NCBI GenBank assembly: GCA_024102665.1 | Contig: JAGFJP010000062.1 | Location: forward strand, 1-55,620 | Origin: Thiogranum sp. | GTDB lineage: Bacteria > Pseudomonadota > Gammaproteobacteria > DSM-19610 | Length of the DNA stretch: 55,620 nucleotides | Direction: 5' to 3' | Part shown: positions 41,837-51,622 of the stretch, in pieces | How the letters are laid out: each line of letters starts with the position of its first letter | Numbering within the stretch: the stretch's first letter is position 1 | Position numbers and translations under genes: made by a program | The notes under the pieces: generated by a model | What the model was told of the DNA's origin: nothing | What the model saw: the letters and a program-made list of their open reading frames with translations, nothing else | Database searches by the model: none

Positions 41837-43434
41837 CATACAGGAAGCGCCTGCTGCTTTATGTCGCGATGCTGGTGGTGCTGCTGGTAGGCATGATGCT
41901 GCTGTCGTTCAAAACGGCGCGCGATGTGATTATGTCGAGCTCCGAGCAGCACCTGTACCATGCTTCCCTGAGGCACCAGGACAGGCTGGACGCGGAACGC
42001 GACGAGTTGCTGCATTACACAGACATTATCGCTGCCGATGAACCGTTGCAGCATGCCGTCTCCGCGTTGTTGACATCCGGTTCCGGCGCCGAAACCCTCG
42101 CCAGCTATTATCAGCGCCAGTTTGCCTCCCTGTCGGTGGATCACCATGCAATCGTTTCCCGCGACGGCAGGGTGCTGCTGGGCAGTGAGTCTCCCGGGTT
42201 AGCCGCCGAGGTGCGCGAACGGCAGCGTGCCGGCGCGAGCGGACACCTTTATTATCGTGCCGACCAGGGCGTAATGATGGTTGCCATGCAACCGCTTGTT
42301 CACGACGATCGGGAAATCGCAACCGTCGCCGTCGCCAGGCTTCTGGGTGAACAATGGCTCGCCCGGCGGGAGCGGAGTTCCGCGGAATACCTGCTGTTTT
42401 TCGGACAACATGGGCGGGTGTTGTGGAGCAGTAATCCACAGCTGCAGAATCTGTTCCTGCGCGAGGACCAGCGTGAACTGCACGGCCCGGATCACTATTT
42501 CAGACTGCATGAAGTGCGGCTCGAGAATTCCGGTCCGGACCTGCCACGTTTGTGGTTCGCGACTTCGGAGGCGCGTTTGATGGCGCTCCTGGAACGTTAC
42601 GAGGTCTGGGTGTACCTGTTCGCCCTGCTCGGTGGCGGTGCCGTGCTGATGACCGGATGGTTGTTACTGCGCAACTTCAGTCGACCCTATGAACAGCTGA
42701 TGTCTACCACCCAGCAACTTATCGATGGGAAACTCCCGGTGATGACGCGTTCCGCATCCAGCCATGAAATGGGCCGGCTGGTCAACCGCTTCGCCGATGT
42801 GCTGGACGCGTTGCGCGAGGAACAGGTCGAGGTCAGGCGAGTGCACCGGAAGTTGCAGGAAACCGCAATCACGGACAGTCTGACCGGCCTCTACAACCGC
42901 CGCTATCTGCAGGAAGTAACCCCGGGGCTGTTCGCCCAGGCCGAACGCGACCAGCGTTATCTCACCGCGATTCTGCTGGATCTCGATTACTTCAAGGATA
43001 TCAATGACCGTCACGGTCATCTTGGCGGCGACGCGGTGCTGGTCCACTTCGCCCGCCTGCTCAAGCACAATTCCAGGGTTAATGATCAACTGTTCAGAAT
43101 CGGAGGCGAGGAATTCCTGATCCTGAATGTCACCGACAACCCGGAAGACAGTGTGCAGCTGGCGAACAAGCTGCGCGAACTCACCGACCGGTCACCGGCC
43201 AATTACCAGGGGGTGGTGATTCCGAATACCGTAAGTGCAGGTATCAGCTGCTGCTTCGGGACGACCGGTGGCGACACACTGAGCCAGCTGTTGCGGGCCG
43301 CGGACAAGGCCTTGTATGAAGCCAAGGCCGGCGGGCGTAACCAGGTTGTGCTGCACAGCAGTTGCAGATCGGCGGCAGCGTCGGCCCGCAGACGTCGCAC
43401 GCTTGAGCTGGTAAAAAGCGACGCGCAGCGCTGA
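41833..43434 (+). CDS. Transmembrane diguanylate cyclase with periplasmic sensor
   Basis: Inner-membrane enzyme (533 aa) making c-di-GMP from two GTP. Helix 1 (about 7-25), a periplasmic sensor domain (about 26-256, probably Cache-like), helix 2 (about 258-279), a HAMP linker (about 280-335) and a GGDEF domain (about 345-505) follow in order. The active site is GGEEF (424-428), and an inhibitory I-site RVND lies five residues before it (415-418), so product feedback is expected. The start MTYRKRLLLY at 41833 sits right before helix 1; the frame is open back to 41590 but that part is Arg-rich without family features. A perfect CRP box and -10 upstream suggest cAMP-CRP control. Confidence 0.88.
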   Translation: MTYRKRLLLYVAMLVVLLVGMMLLSFKTARDVIMSSSEQHLYHASLRHQDRLDAERDELLHYTDIIAADEPLQHAVSALLTSGSGAETLASYYQRQFASLSVDHHAIVSRDGRVLLGSESPGLAAEVRERQRAGASGHLYYRADQGVMMVAMQPLVHDDREIATVAVARLLGEQWLARRERSSAEYLLFFGQHGRVLWSSNPQLQNLFLREDQRELHGPDHYFRLHEVRLENSGPDLPRLWFATSEARLMALLERYEVWVYLFALLGGGAVLMTGWLLLRNFSRPYEQLMSTTQQLIDGKLPVMTRSASSHEMGRLVNRFADVLDALREEQVEVRRVHRKLQETAITDSLTGLYNRRYLQEVTPGLFAQAERDQRYLTAILLDLDYFKDINDRHGHLGGDAVLVHFARLLKHNSRVNDQLFRIGGEEFLILNVTDNPEDSVQLANKLRELTDRSPANYQGVVIPNTVSAGISCCFGTTGGDTLSQLLRAADKALYEAKAGGRNQVVLHSSCRSAAASARRRRTLELVKSDAQR

Positions 43435-43534
43435 ACTGCGCGCATCCACCCTCGCTCCTTTTGCCTGCGGTTCTGTATCCGGTGCTGCGTTTACCGTAGA
43501 CTAGTGTTTTCCGACCGAGTCGCGCCGCGCAGAG

Positions 43535-43870
43535 ATGATTTCACAACTAACGTTCAAGCTCGTGTGTTTGTCCCTGGTGTTTTCCCTCACCGCCTGCGCG
43601 ACAGCCGTGGTCGGAGGCGCCGCTCGCGGCGGCTACAACACGGATGCCGCGTCCGGCAGCGATGCTTCGATAACGTCTGCGATCAGTGCCAGTTATGTTC
43701 GGGATGATCTGGTCAGCGCTTTCGACGTCAACGTCAGCACCTGGCGCGGCGATGTCACCTTGTCCGGCAGCGTTCCCAGCCAGCGGGCCGCGCAGCGCGC
43801 CGTGGAACTGGCGAAGTCCGTCAGGGGCGTGAAGCGCGTGGTGTCGAACCTCACAATCAGGGAACGATAA
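43535..43870 (+). CDS. BON-domain lipoprotein
   Basis: The 111-residue product has a lipoprotein signal peptide with lipobox SLTAC (Cys21) and, from about residue 45, one BON domain (AISASYVRDDLVSAFDVNVSTWRGDVTLSGSVPSQRAAQRAVELA...). BON proteins such as OsmY and DolP sit in the periplasm or outer membrane and support envelope integrity under osmotic stress. Residue 22 after Cys is Ala, so outer-membrane sorting is likely. The neighbouring osmolyte-type amidotransferase, 30 bases downstream on the same strand, suggests a shared stress role. Confidence 0.85.
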   Translation: MISQLTFKLVCLSLVFSLTACATAVVGGAARGGYNTDAASGSDASITSAISASYVRDDLVSAFDVNVSTWRGDVTLSGSVPSQRAAQRAVELAKSVRGVKRVVSNLTIRER

Positions 43871-43900
43871 GCCCGATCATCGGGAGGCAGCAGCTCGGCG

Positions 43901-45682
43901 ATGTGCGGAATTTGTGGTGAACTGCGGGTGGACGGGCAGGCTCCCGGGGCGGATACCCTGGGTCGCATGCTGTCGAAGCTAGAGCGGCGCGGCCCGGATC
44001 ACGAGGGCCGCTATGCGCGCGGGGCAATGGCGCTCGGCCACCGGCGCCTTTCGGTCATCGATCTTTCAGACGCATCCAATCAACCCTGGGTCGACGAGGC
44101 CTCAGGACTGACGCTGGTGTTCAACGGCGCCATCTACAACTACAAGGAACTGCGCGCCGAGTTGCTGGCGCAGGGGCTGAAATTCACCAGCGAAGGTGAT
44201 ACCGAGGTCGTGCTCAAGGCCTATATTGCCTGGGGCGAATCCTTTGTCACGCGTCTGCATGGCATGTTCGCCATCGGTATATGGGATTCGCATAACAGGC
44301 AACTGCTGCTGGCGCGCGATCGTTTCGGCATCAAGCCGCTTTACTACAGCCAGACGCGCAACGCGTTCCGTTTCGCGTCCAATACCCAGGCATTGCTGGC
44401 GGCGGGTGATGTCGATACCGGGTTCGACTCCGTGGCTTTGCACCATCACTTTACCCTGCACGCCGTCGTGCCGGCACCCAGAACCCTGTTGCGCGGCATC
44501 AGGAAACTGCCGCCGGGCCATATGATGGTGGTGGATGAACACGGGCATGATCGCATGCACGCCTGGTGGCAGCTCGATGCTACCGCGCCTGAGCGGCCAT
44601 TGACCGAGAACGAATGGATAGAGGCGGTGCGCGCGGCGCTGGTGCGCGCTGTGCAGCGCCGGCGGCTTGTCGCCGACGTGCCCGTCGGGGTGCTGTTGTC
44701 CGGCGGACTGGACAGCAGTCTGCTGGTGGCGTTGCTGGCTGAACACGGCGGCAGCGATCTGCTCACGTTTTCCGTCGGTTTCGAGGATCATCCGGACGAA
44801 AAAGGCAGCGAGTTCGAGTTCTCCGACCAGGTTGTCGAACGCTTCGGTACACAGCACCACAAGATACATGTGCCCAACCACGAGGTGCTGGAGCGCCTTC
44901 CCGAAGCAATCGACCAGATGGCTGAACCCATGGTGGGACAGGATGCGGTCGCTTTCTATCTGCTCGCGGAACGTGTCTCGAAGCACGTCAAGGTAGTGCA
45001 GAGCGGGCAGGGTGCGGACGAAGTGTTCGCCGGTTATTTCTGGTATCCGCAGATGCATCAGGCGCAGGGCCCGGAGATCGATCGCTTCCGGCCGTTTTAT
45101 TTCGATCGCGATCACGACGAATACCTGCGCATGGTCAGCCCTGCCTATGGCGGGCCCGATTACACCTCGGCTCTGGTCGAGGAGCGGCTGAAATCGGTAA
45201 AGGGGGCGCAGTGGCTGAACAAGGTCCTGCATTTCGATGTCACCACACTGATTGTCGATGACCCGGTGAAACGCGTGGATAATATGACCATGGCCTGGGG
45301 ACTCGAGGCGCGCGTACCGTTTCTGGACCACGAACTGGTGGAACTGGTGATAGGCATGCCGCCGGAACTGAAAATCCGCGACCAGGGGAAGTATCCGTTG
45401 AAGAAAATCGCGCGCGGCCTGGTCCCCGATGCTGTCATCGACCGGCCGAAAGCCTATTTTCCGGTGCCTGCGCTGAAATTCGTGCGCGGGCCGTTCCTGG
45501 AGTTTATGCGCGACATGCTCAATTCCCGCGCCTGCCGCGAGCGTGGTCTGTACCGTGAGGCATACGTCAAGTCGATACTCGATGATCCGGAGCATCAGTT
45601 GACCCGCCTGCAGGGCAGCAAGTTGTGGCACCTGGCGGCGCTGGAGTTCTGGTTGCAGCGCAACCTGGACAGCGCCGCCTGA
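43901..45682 (+). CDS. Asparagine synthetase-like amidotransferase, probably N-acetylglutaminylglutamine type
   Basis: The 593-residue enzyme joins an N-terminal glutaminase domain (Cys2, MCGICGE; RRGPDHEGR; FNGAIYNYKELR) with an AsnB-type ATP-dependent synthetase domain (VLLSGGLDSSLLVALL pyrophosphatase loop; VVQSGQGADEVFAGY). Length and blocks such as HHHFTLHAVVPAPRTLLRG and RPKAYFPVPALKFVRGPFLE fit the subgroup that makes the osmoprotectant N-acetylglutaminylglutamine amide (TIGR03104, AsnO/ngg), rather than AsnB. The usual partners, a GNAT/ATP-grasp ligase and an M42 peptidase, are not adjacent. Plain asparagine synthetase remains possible. Confidence 0.75.
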   Translation: MCGICGELRVDGQAPGADTLGRMLSKLERRGPDHEGRYARGAMALGHRRLSVIDLSDASNQPWVDEASGLTLVFNGAIYNYKELRAELLAQGLKFTSEGDTEVVLKAYIAWGESFVTRLHGMFAIGIWDSHNRQLLLARDRFGIKPLYYSQTRNAFRFASNTQALLAAGDVDTGFDSVALHHHFTLHAVVPAPRTLLRGIRKLPPGHMMVVDEHGHDRMHAWWQLDATAPERPLTENEWIEAVRAALVRAVQRRRLVADVPVGVLLSGGLDSSLLVALLAEHGGSDLLTFSVGFEDHPDEKGSEFEFSDQVVERFGTQHHKIHVPNHEVLERLPEAIDQMAEPMVGQDAVAFYLLAERVSKHVKVVQSGQGADEVFAGYFWYPQMHQAQGPEIDRFRPFYFDRDHDEYLRMVSPAYGGPDYTSALVEERLKSVKGAQWLNKVLHFDVTTLIVDDPVKRVDNMTMAWGLEARVPFLDHELVELVIGMPPELKIRDQGKYPLKKIARGLVPDAVIDRPKAYFPVPALKFVRGPFLEFMRDMLNSRACRERGLYREAYVKSILDDPEHQLTRLQGSKLWHLAALEFWLQRNLDSAA

Positions 45683-45799
45683 TGCCCTGACAGGCAGATC
45701 CGCAACATAACCCCTTTTAAAAAGGCTTTTTGTCCCCCATATAGCTGGTAGAATCATCGCCATCATAGTGATGGCACTCAGTTAGGCGAGGTAACGGCA

Positions 45800-46126
45800 A
45801 TGGATGTGATGGATCGAATCAAACAGGCTGTTGACAGCAACCCGATCGTGATTTTCATGAAGGGCACCCCGCAGATGCCGATGTGCGGCTACTCGAGTCG
45901 CACTTCCCAGGTATTGCAGGCCTGCGACGTCGAGTTCGCGCATGTCAACGTGCTGGCGGATCCCGAGATTTTCGAGAATCTGCCGCGTTTCGCCAACTGG
46001 CCGACCTTTCCGCAGGTTTATGTCAACGGCGAATTGATCGGCGGCCACGATATTACCGTTGAAATGTTCCAGAAGGGTGAGTTGAAGCCCATGCTGCAGG
46101 AAGCGGTGAACAAAGCGGGTCATTGA
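45800..46126 (+). CDS. grxD: Monothiol glutaredoxin Grx4
   Basis: Cytoplasmic CGFS-type glutaredoxin (108 aa) that carries [2Fe-2S] clusters with glutathione. Here the active site reads CGYS (29-32) in place of CGFS, a conservative change also seen in relatives. Other landmarks are IVIFMKGTPQMPMCGYS and WPTFPQVYVNGELIGG. AGGCGAGG lies about 10 bases before the ATG. A strong bidirectional terminator follows. TAGAAT at 45749 is a possible -10. Confidence 0.93.
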   Translation: MDVMDRIKQAVDSNPIVIFMKGTPQMPMCGYSSRTSQVLQACDVEFAHVNVLADPEIFENLPRFANWPTFPQVYVNGELIGGHDITVEMFQKGELKPMLQEAVNKAGH

Positions 46127-46167
46127 TCGAAGCTGGCGCCGCCGCCGGCACCTGGCGCTTTACGGAA

Positions 46168-46194
46168 AAGGCAGGGCAGAGCCCTGCCTTTTTT
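46168..46194. terminator. Bidirectional intrinsic terminator between grxD and nhaD
   Basis: AAGGCAGGGC/GCCCTGCCTT (46168-46177 with 46181-46190) is a perfect 10-bp stem with loop AGA, flanked by A-rich sequence on the left and TTTTTT on the right. It can end both convergent genes. Confidence 0.85.
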
Positions 46195-46206
46195 ATTGCG
46201 CCTGCT

Positions 46207-47697
46207 TCAGTGAGCGGTAAACATCCGGGCATTGATGAGGAAATGCATCCAGATGCTCGCGGCATAGCCGAGCATGATTGCCCAGCTCCATTTCAGGTGC
46301 GAGAAGAACGTATAGATGCCGCGCGCCTGACCCATTACCGCCACCCCCGCCGCAGACCCTATCGACAGCAGCGAGCCGCCGACACCTGCGGTCAGGGTGA
46401 CCAGCAGCCATTGACCGTGATCCATCGGCGGTTGCATCGCCAGCACGGCGAACATCACGGGGATATTGTCGACAATCGCCGAAACCAGTCCGACGAGAAT
46501 ATTGGCGGGAGTGGCGCCCAGGTCCACATACATCAGCTGTGAACCGGCAGCCAGATAACCCAAAGTGCCGAGTCCGCCTACGGAAAGGATAATGCCGTAG
46601 AAGAACATCAGCGTGTCCCATTCGGCGCGTTTCATACTGATGAAAATATCGAACGGCTTGTAACGACGCTTGTAATACTGTTCAAGGAGTTTGCGCTTGC
46701 CTTCGTCCGTTTCGGCCAGGAACTCGGGACCATCGATGTGCGGCACCGTGCCGTTGACTTCATCGCGGCGAATGAAATAGCCGTAGACTTTCAGCAGGCC
46801 GAGACCGGTCATCATGCCAAGCACCGGCGGCAGGTGCAGGAAATTGTGGGCACTCACCGCCATGGTGATGGTAAGCAGGAACAGGAACACAACCACACCC
46901 GCGCCGTAGCGCAGCCTGGCTGCTGTCTGCAACGGCTCCGGTATGACGTTCGGTACGACAAGGCTCATGATGCCCGCCGGTACCAGCCAGTTGACGAGAG
47001 AAGGAATAAACAGCGCGAAAAATTCCTGAAACTCGACCATGCCTTTCTGCCAGACCATCAGCGTGGTGATGTCGCCGAACGGGCTGAATGCGCCGCCGGC
47101 ATTGGCGGCGACGACGATATTGATACAGGCGACCGCCACGAATTTATGGTTGCTTCCACCCACTGCCATGACCACGGTCGCCATCAGCAGGGCGGTGGTG
47201 AGATTGTCGGCAACCGGTGAAATGCAGAAAGCCAGCAGCCCGGTAATCCAGAAAATCCTGCGCAGGGAATAACCGCGACTGACCAGCCAGCCGCGCAGCG
47301 CATCGAACACGCCGCGTTCATCCATGGTGTTGATGTAGGTCATCGCCGCCAGCAGGAACAGGAACAGCTCGCCGAATTCAAGCAAATTGTGCCTGACGGC
47401 CTGTTCTGCGGTGTGAGTATCGCCGTGCGCGGCGTAGACCAGCGCCACGATCACCCAGATGATACCTGCCGCCACCATGGTCGGCTTGGATTTCCGTAAA
47501 TGGGATGTCTCTTCCGCGATGACAAACCCGTAGGCGATAATAAATACAGCGACTGCGAGCACGCCTGCCCAGTGCATGGTGAAATCCATTGCCGGAACGC
47601 CATTGCCGGCGGCGCCGGCCACTCCAGGCATGCATGCAGCGAACAGCAGGCTGGCTTTCGTCAGCCAGGCTGACAGGTAACGGGTTCGGTGCATCAT
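46207..47697 (-). CDS. nhaD: NhaD-family Na+/H+ antiporter
   Basis: Inner-membrane antiporter of the ion transporter superfamily (496 aa, about 12-13 helices) that expels Na+ (or Li+) in exchange for protons at alkaline pH, typical of halophilic and marine proteobacteria. Landmarks are GVFDALRGWLVSRGYSLR, ISPVADNLTTALLMATVVMAVG, a NAGGAFSPFGDITTLMVWQ block and SAIVDNIPVMFAVLAM. The start at 47697 follows GAGG at 8 bases and begins just before a cleavable-looking signal sequence (about 1-28). Upstream 47698-47966 holds nothing clear. Confidence 0.88.
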   Translation of the reverse strand: MMHRTRYLSAWLTKASLLFAACMPGVAGAAGNGVPAMDFTMHWAGVLAVAVFIIAYGFVIAEETSHLRKSKPTMVAAGIIWVIVALVYAAHGDTHTAEQAVRHNLLEFGELFLFLLAAMTYINTMDERGVFDALRGWLVSRGYSLRRIFWITGLLAFCISPVADNLTTALLMATVVMAVGGSNHKFVAVACINIVVAANAGGAFSPFGDITTLMVWQKGMVEFQEFFALFIPSLVNWLVPAGIMSLVVPNVIPEPLQTAARLRYGAGVVVFLFLLTITMAVSAHNFLHLPPVLGMMTGLGLLKVYGYFIRRDEVNGTVPHIDGPEFLAETDEGKRKLLEQYYKRRYKPFDIFISMKRAEWDTLMFFYGIILSVGGLGTLGYLAAGSQLMYVDLGATPANILVGLVSAIVDNIPVMFAVLAMQPPMDHGQWLLVTLTAGVGGSLLSIGSAAGVAVMGQARGIYTFFSHLKWSWAIMLGYAASIWMHFLINARMFTAH

Positions 47698-47966
47698 GTT
47701 GCTGTCCTCGCCGGGGGGCCGCTGCCGTCTGGCAGGGATGCCGGAATCTGGTTTAAACGTTGGGCTCTTCGCGAGGCATCCGTATGCGTGCAATCGATCG
47801 GCCATTCTGGTCAAGTCCTTGTGCCATTACCTGGCTGGCCGCAATTGTTACAATGCCAGGGCGTGTTATGCAATGTGGAGCTGATTCGGTTTGTGCCGCG
47901 GCGTCGCACGACGGGTATTAGCGGCAGCGGTGGTGGCCGGGTTGATGCAGCGGGGTCAGGTGGCTC

Positions 47967-48344
47967 ATGGCTAAACAGATCAGTATCCGGTGTCCGGCAC
48001 CGCTCGCGCAGATCATGATCGATGCCCTGAAATGGTTTGTCGATCGAAACTATCCCGCCGGGGCGGACGAGTGCAGTATCGCCGCCCGCGATGCCCTGTA
48101 TGATCTCGCGGGCCGCCTGGAGCGCGAACTTCTGGCACAGGGGGCAACCGCCTACAGTATCCGCATGCGGGCCTTTCTGTGCGAAGCCGTCAGGAGTTAC
48201 CTGGCGCTGCGGGAGATTGAAACCGGGGTTCGTTATGACAATCGCTGCCAGGTGCTCATCGACGTGTGCCGCGGCAAAGCGGACGGGAGCGATTTCGCTG
48301 CTGCGGCGGCCCGCGACGCTGCCATGACGGCGGGCGCGGGCTAG
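47967..48344 (+). CDS. Unknown 125-aa protein
   Basis: I do not recognise this protein. It is soluble, helix-rich and contains four Cys spread through the chain (about residues 9, 36, 71 and 101), with repeated Ala/Arg-rich helices and the ending ARDAAMTAGAG. The ATG at 47967 is preceded by GGTGG. It ends overlapping the stop of the convergent gene at 48341 by four bases. Codon usage matches its neighbours, which supports it being real. Confidence 0.45.
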   Translation: MAKQISIRCPAPLAQIMIDALKWFVDRNYPAGADECSIAARDALYDLAGRLERELLAQGATAYSIRMRAFLCEAVRSYLALREIETGVRYDNRCQVLIDVCRGKADGSDFAAAAARDAAMTAGAG

Positions 48345-48895
48345 TGCCGATCGAGCCTGGCAAGCTCCTCGAGTATCTGCAGCACCAGTTTGCGGCCGTC
48401 GCTGCTCATTCCCGCGCTCAGCTCATCGGGGTCGCGCTCGCCCTTGACCAGCGGCCGCATAATGCCGGCGATACGCGCCATGTCGCCACCGGCGTTCAGC
48501 ATCTGCTGGGCCATGGTGCCCAGCAGTTGCAGGGTTTCCAGGTTGCCGCTGCGCGCGCCGTGGATCATGGCCGCGATGCCCGGTGCCGCCATGCTGCCGT
48601 CGATGCCTTTGTTGAGATCCGGGAGGGTAGCGGGATTCTGCAGGCCGCGCAGAATGGAACTCACGATGACGGCATCCTCATCGTCCAGCGTTTTCAGAAT
48701 CGCCTCGTCGCGGCTGCCCGCGAGTATTTTGCGAATGGCCGCGACCAGCTGCGTCCAGCCGTTCTGTTCGGCCTGCTTCAGGATGTCGTCCAGGTCGGGC
48801 ACCATGTCCCGGTTGCGGCACCCTATGACGACCCGGTGAATGAGGCCGGTATGCGCTTCGATGATCTGCTGGTCTTTTTCCGGCAGTGTGGCCAT
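48341..48895 (-). CDS. Unknown helical protein, 184 aa
   Basis: I do not recognise this protein. It is predicted soluble and nearly all helical, with short repeats of the type LDEEDAVIVSSILRGLQNP and MIHGARSGNLETLQLLGTMAQQM, giving a HEAT/ankyrin-like look without a clear family match. One Cys (residue 26). GGGACGGGA lies about 6 bases before the ATG. It is divergent from the di-haem peroxidase (start 48994), with which it shares the promoter region. Confidence 0.5.
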   Translation of the reverse strand: MATLPEKDQQIIEAHTGLIHRVVIGCRNRDMVPDLDDILKQAEQNGWTQLVAAIRKILAGSRDEAILKTLDDEDAVIVSSILRGLQNPATLPDLNKGIDGSMAAPGIAAMIHGARSGNLETLQLLGTMAQQMLNAGGDMARIAGIMRPLVKGERDPDELSAGMSSDGRKLVLQILEELARLDRH

Positions 48896-48939
48896 GCGAG
48901 TTCCCGTCCCGGGGAATTAACCTTGATTTAACTTCTGTG

Positions 48940-48954
48940 TGATAATAATCGGCT
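48940..48954. promoter_or_regulatory. Fur-like half-site before second di-haem peroxidase
   Basis: TGATAATAATCGGCT has a perfect TGATAAT half and three of seven bases in the other half of the Fur 7-1-7 consensus. It overlaps the likely -10 region (TTGATT at 48923 as a weak -35). It resembles the site near 1120 before the first di-haem peroxidase. Confidence 0.25.
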
Positions 48955-48993
48955 CGCACGTAAATGAACACCCACAGGTGTGAAAGGAAGGAC

Positions 48994-50034
48994 ATGATGA
49001 ACAGAATTATCGCAGTCTGGCTGTTTTTCGGCGGTTTCGCGATGAATACCGCCTTTGCCTATGATTGGCAGGCGCTTCCCGACAAGGCGCCGGAGCCGGC
49101 GGATAACCCTACCACGCCCGAGAAGGTCGAGCTGGGCCGGATGCTGTACTTCGATCCGCGCTTTTCCAGAACCGGGACGGTTTCCTGCAATTCCTGTCAC
49201 AACCTGATGCTGGGCGGTGACGACAACCGCGGCGTCTCCATGGGCGTGCACGGCCAGACCGGCGGGCGCAGTGCGCCGACGGTGTGGAACGCGGCATTCG
49301 CTTCGTCGCAGTTCTGGGACGGCCGCGCCGCAACGCTCGAAGAGCAGGCCAAGGGGCCGGTGGCCAATCCGGTGGAAATGGGTATGGGCGACGTGGAGGA
49401 AGCCATGGACCTGGTGCGTGCGATTCCGGGCTACAAGCCCTATTTCGAACGTGCGTTCGGCACCGAAAATCCCATGACCGTGGACAATGCGGCCAGGGCC
49501 GTGGCGGCATTCGAGCGCACCATGATTACGCCGAACAGTCCCTACGACCGTTTCGTCAAAGGCGACAAGAATGCGCTGGACGCGCAGCAGCAAAGAGGCA
49601 TGAACAGCTTTGCCGAGGTCGGTTGCGTGAGCTGCCACTCCGGCGCGGCATTCAATGGCCCCAGCCTGCCACCGGGAACCGGGTTCTTCATGAAGTTCCC
49701 GACGTTCACGGACAACAGCTACGTAGAGCAGTACAACCTCGCCGCCGACAAGGGCCGCGCCGACGTTACCGGCAAGGAGGCGGATGCCGGACTGTTCAAG
49801 GTTCCGACCTTGCGCAACGTGGCGCTGACGGCGCCGTATTTCCACAACGGCTCGGTCAGGACGCTGAACGAGGCGGTGCGGGTAATGGCGAAAACGCAGC
49901 TGAATCGGGATCTGTCCGATGCCCAGGTCAGCGACATTGCAGCCTTTCTGAACGGGCTCACAGGGGAGTTCCCGGAGCAGACCTTGCCACGGTTGCCCGG
50001 CACCCCGGGCTGGACACTCAGCGAAAGCGATTAA
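48994..50034 (+). CDS. Di-haem cytochrome c peroxidase
   Basis: Periplasmic H2O2-reducing enzyme (346 aa) with a signal peptide (about 1-22, TAFA-Y). Haem sites are CNSCH (65-69) and CVSCH (211-215); other landmarks are [37 protein letters not shown] and [24 protein letters not shown], all typical of CcpA-type peroxidases. ATG 48994 has AGGAAGG 3-9 bases upstream; an ATG at 48964 is in frame but lacks one. It is closer to the canonical CcpA than the paralogue at 1215, having no His tail. Its stop overlaps the rnt stop by four bases. Confidence 0.92.
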   Translation: MMNRIIAVWLFFGGFAMNTAFAYDWQALPDKAPEPADNPTTPEKVELGRMLYFDPRFSRTGTVSCNSCHNLMLGGDDNRGVSMGVHGQTGGRSAPTVWNAAFASSQFWDGRAATLEEQAKGPVANPVEMGMGDVEEAMDLVRAIPGYKPYFERAFGTENPMTVDNAARAVAAFERTMITPNSPYDRFVKGDKNALDAQQQRGMNSFAEVGCVSCHSGAAFNGPSLPPGTGFFMKFPTFTDNSYVEQYNLAADKGRADVTGKEADAGLFKVPTLRNVALTAPYFHNGSVRTLNEAVRVMAKTQLNRDLSDAQVSDIAAFLNGLTGEFPEQTLPRLPGTPGWTLSESD

Positions 50035-50681
50035 TCTGTCGGCACCGCATCAACCGCCGGGATGCTGTTCACGGCATCCCAGCGGTTGACGATGGTGCAG
50101 AAAAGCTCTGCCGTGCGCTCGGCATCGTATTTCGCCGAGTGCGCCTGTGCCTGATCCCATTCCATGCCTGCTGCGATGGCGGCGCGCGCCAGCACCGTCT
50201 GGCCGAAAGCCAGGCCGGCCAGTGTCGCGGTATCGAAGCTGCTGAAGGGATGGAACGGATTGCGTTTGATCTTGTTGCGATCAGCGGCGGCATTGACGAA
50301 GTTCAGATCGAAAGTCGGGTTATGACCCACCAGGATGGCGCGGGTACAGGCGCTGTCCTTGACCGCCTTGCGCACCGGCTGAAAAATCAGCTGCAGCGCT
50401 TCGTGTTCGGGTTTGGCGAAGCGGAACGGGTGGTAGGGGTCGATACCCGTGAATTCCAGGGATTTTTCGTCCAGGTTGGCGCCGGGAAACGGCTCCACAT
50501 GACAGGCATGCGTCGCCACTGGTCTTAACTGACCGTCTTCACCATAATTCAGTATCACCGCTGCAATTTCCAGCAGCGCGTCGCGTTTGGGGTTGAATCC
50601 CCCGGTTTCGACATCGATGACAACCGGAAGGAATCCGCGAAATCGACTGGCAAGTTTTGCTAAAGGGCGTTCTTGTGACAT
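50031..50681 (-). CDS. rnt: Ribonuclease T
   Basis: DEDDh exoribonuclease (216 aa) that trims tRNA and other stable RNA 3' ends. Catalytic residues are Asp23 and Glu25 ([11 protein letters not shown]), the middle Asp in [13 protein letters not shown], and the C-terminal [14 protein letters not shown] (His and Asp). Basic and aromatic residues for RNA contact are in the usual places ([14 protein letters not shown]). The start is 22 bases from the divergent TraB/GumN-like gene. Confidence 0.93.
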   Translation of the reverse strand: MSQERPLAKLASRFRGFLPVVIDVETGGFNPKRDALLEIAAVILNYGEDGQLRPVATHACHVEPFPGANLDEKSLEFTGIDPYHPFRFAKPEHEALQLIFQPVRKAVKDSACTRAILVGHNPTFDLNFVNAAADRNKIKRNPFHPFSSFDTATLAGLAFGQTVLARAAIAAGMEWDQAQAHSAKYDAERTAELFCTIVNRWDAVNSIPAVDAVPTD

Positions 50682-50703
50682 GGCGACAGCATACCGGAAG
50701 CAG

Positions 50704-51600
50704 ATGGTGAACGGGAGGCGCCTGGTCGATCGCTGGCTGATGCTGTCGACGCTGCTGGTGTTTTGCGCCGTGGGCGCAGCTGTCGCGGCACCCGAGGGTC
50801 GCTTCGAAAAAGGGCTGTTATGGAAACTCGAGCGCCCGGGCGTCGCCGCCAGCTACCTGTTCGGCACCATTCACAGCGACGATGCAACAGTGGCGCAGCT
50901 GGCCGCGCCGGTACAGCGCGCGTTCGATCACGCCGAGGCTGTCGTTCTGGAAGTGGCGCTGGATTCGGCAACCATAGAGTCGCTCAGTCTGGCGATGCAG
51001 ATAAGCGACGGCGAATCGCTGGAATCAGTGCTCGGCGAAGCCCTGTACCGGCGCGCTGCCGCTGCCATGCACCGGCAAGGCATACCTGAGCCGGTGGTTG
51101 CGCGGATGAAGCCCTGGGCCGTGGCGGTGACCCTGATGACGCCTCCGTCGGGCAGCGGCGTGGTGCTCGACCAGCGCCTGTATCGAGCTGCCATTGCCGC
51201 AGGAAAACAGGTTACCGGACTTGAAAGCGTGGCCGAGCAGATGGCGCTGTTCGATGACCTGTCGCAGCAGGATCAGATCGCGCTGCTCGAAGACACTCTG
51301 GAGTTTCTTCCTGAAATCGGGCGCGAACTCGCCGAGCTGCTGCAAGCGTGGCGCGAACGTGATCTGCGGCGTCTCCAGGAGATCAGCGACAAATACCTGC
51401 AACAGGGCGATCCGCGACTGGCGGCAATGTTCAAGCGACGGGTGATCCTGGAGCGCAATTACCGCATGGCGGATCGTCTTCAACCTTACCTGCGGCAGGG
51501 GCAGTGTTTCGTCGCTGTCGGCGCCCTGCATCTGCCGGGGGAAGAGGGTTTGCTGAACCTTCTGCAGCAGCGCGGCTACACAATTACCCGTCTGTACTGA
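50704..51600 (+). CDS. TraB/GumN-family exported protein
   Basis: The 298-residue product has an N-terminal signal peptide or anchor (hydrophobic about 12-27, VAA cleavage region) followed by a TraB/GumN (TIKI-like) domain. Landmarks are [21 protein letters not shown] near the start of the domain and [24 protein letters not shown] at the end, supplying the GxxH pairs of this putative metalloprotease superfamily. ATG 50704 follows CGGAAG; the frame is open upstream into rnt on the other strand, and an ATG at 50680 is possible. Substrate unknown. Confidence 0.82.
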   Translation: MVNGRRLVDRWLMLSTLLVFCAVGAAVAAPEGRFEKGLLWKLERPGVAASYLFGTIHSDDATVAQLAAPVQRAFDHAEAVVLEVALDSATIESLSLAMQISDGESLESVLGEALYRRAAAAMHRQGIPEPVVARMKPWAVAVTLMTPPSGSGVVLDQRLYRAAIAAGKQVTGLESVAEQMALFDDLSQQDQIALLEDTLEFLPEIGRELAELLQAWRERDLRRLQEISDKYLQQGDPRLAAMFKRRVILERNYRMADRLQPYLRQGQCFVAVGALHLPGEEGLLNLLQQRGYTITRLY

Positions 51601-51622
51601 TGGCGGCGCGCGCGGGGCGCTG

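Noticed and set aside
47698..47966. Na+-responsive riboswitch upstream of nhaD
   Set aside because: No convincing conserved fold was recognised; the region shows only scattered short inverted repeats.
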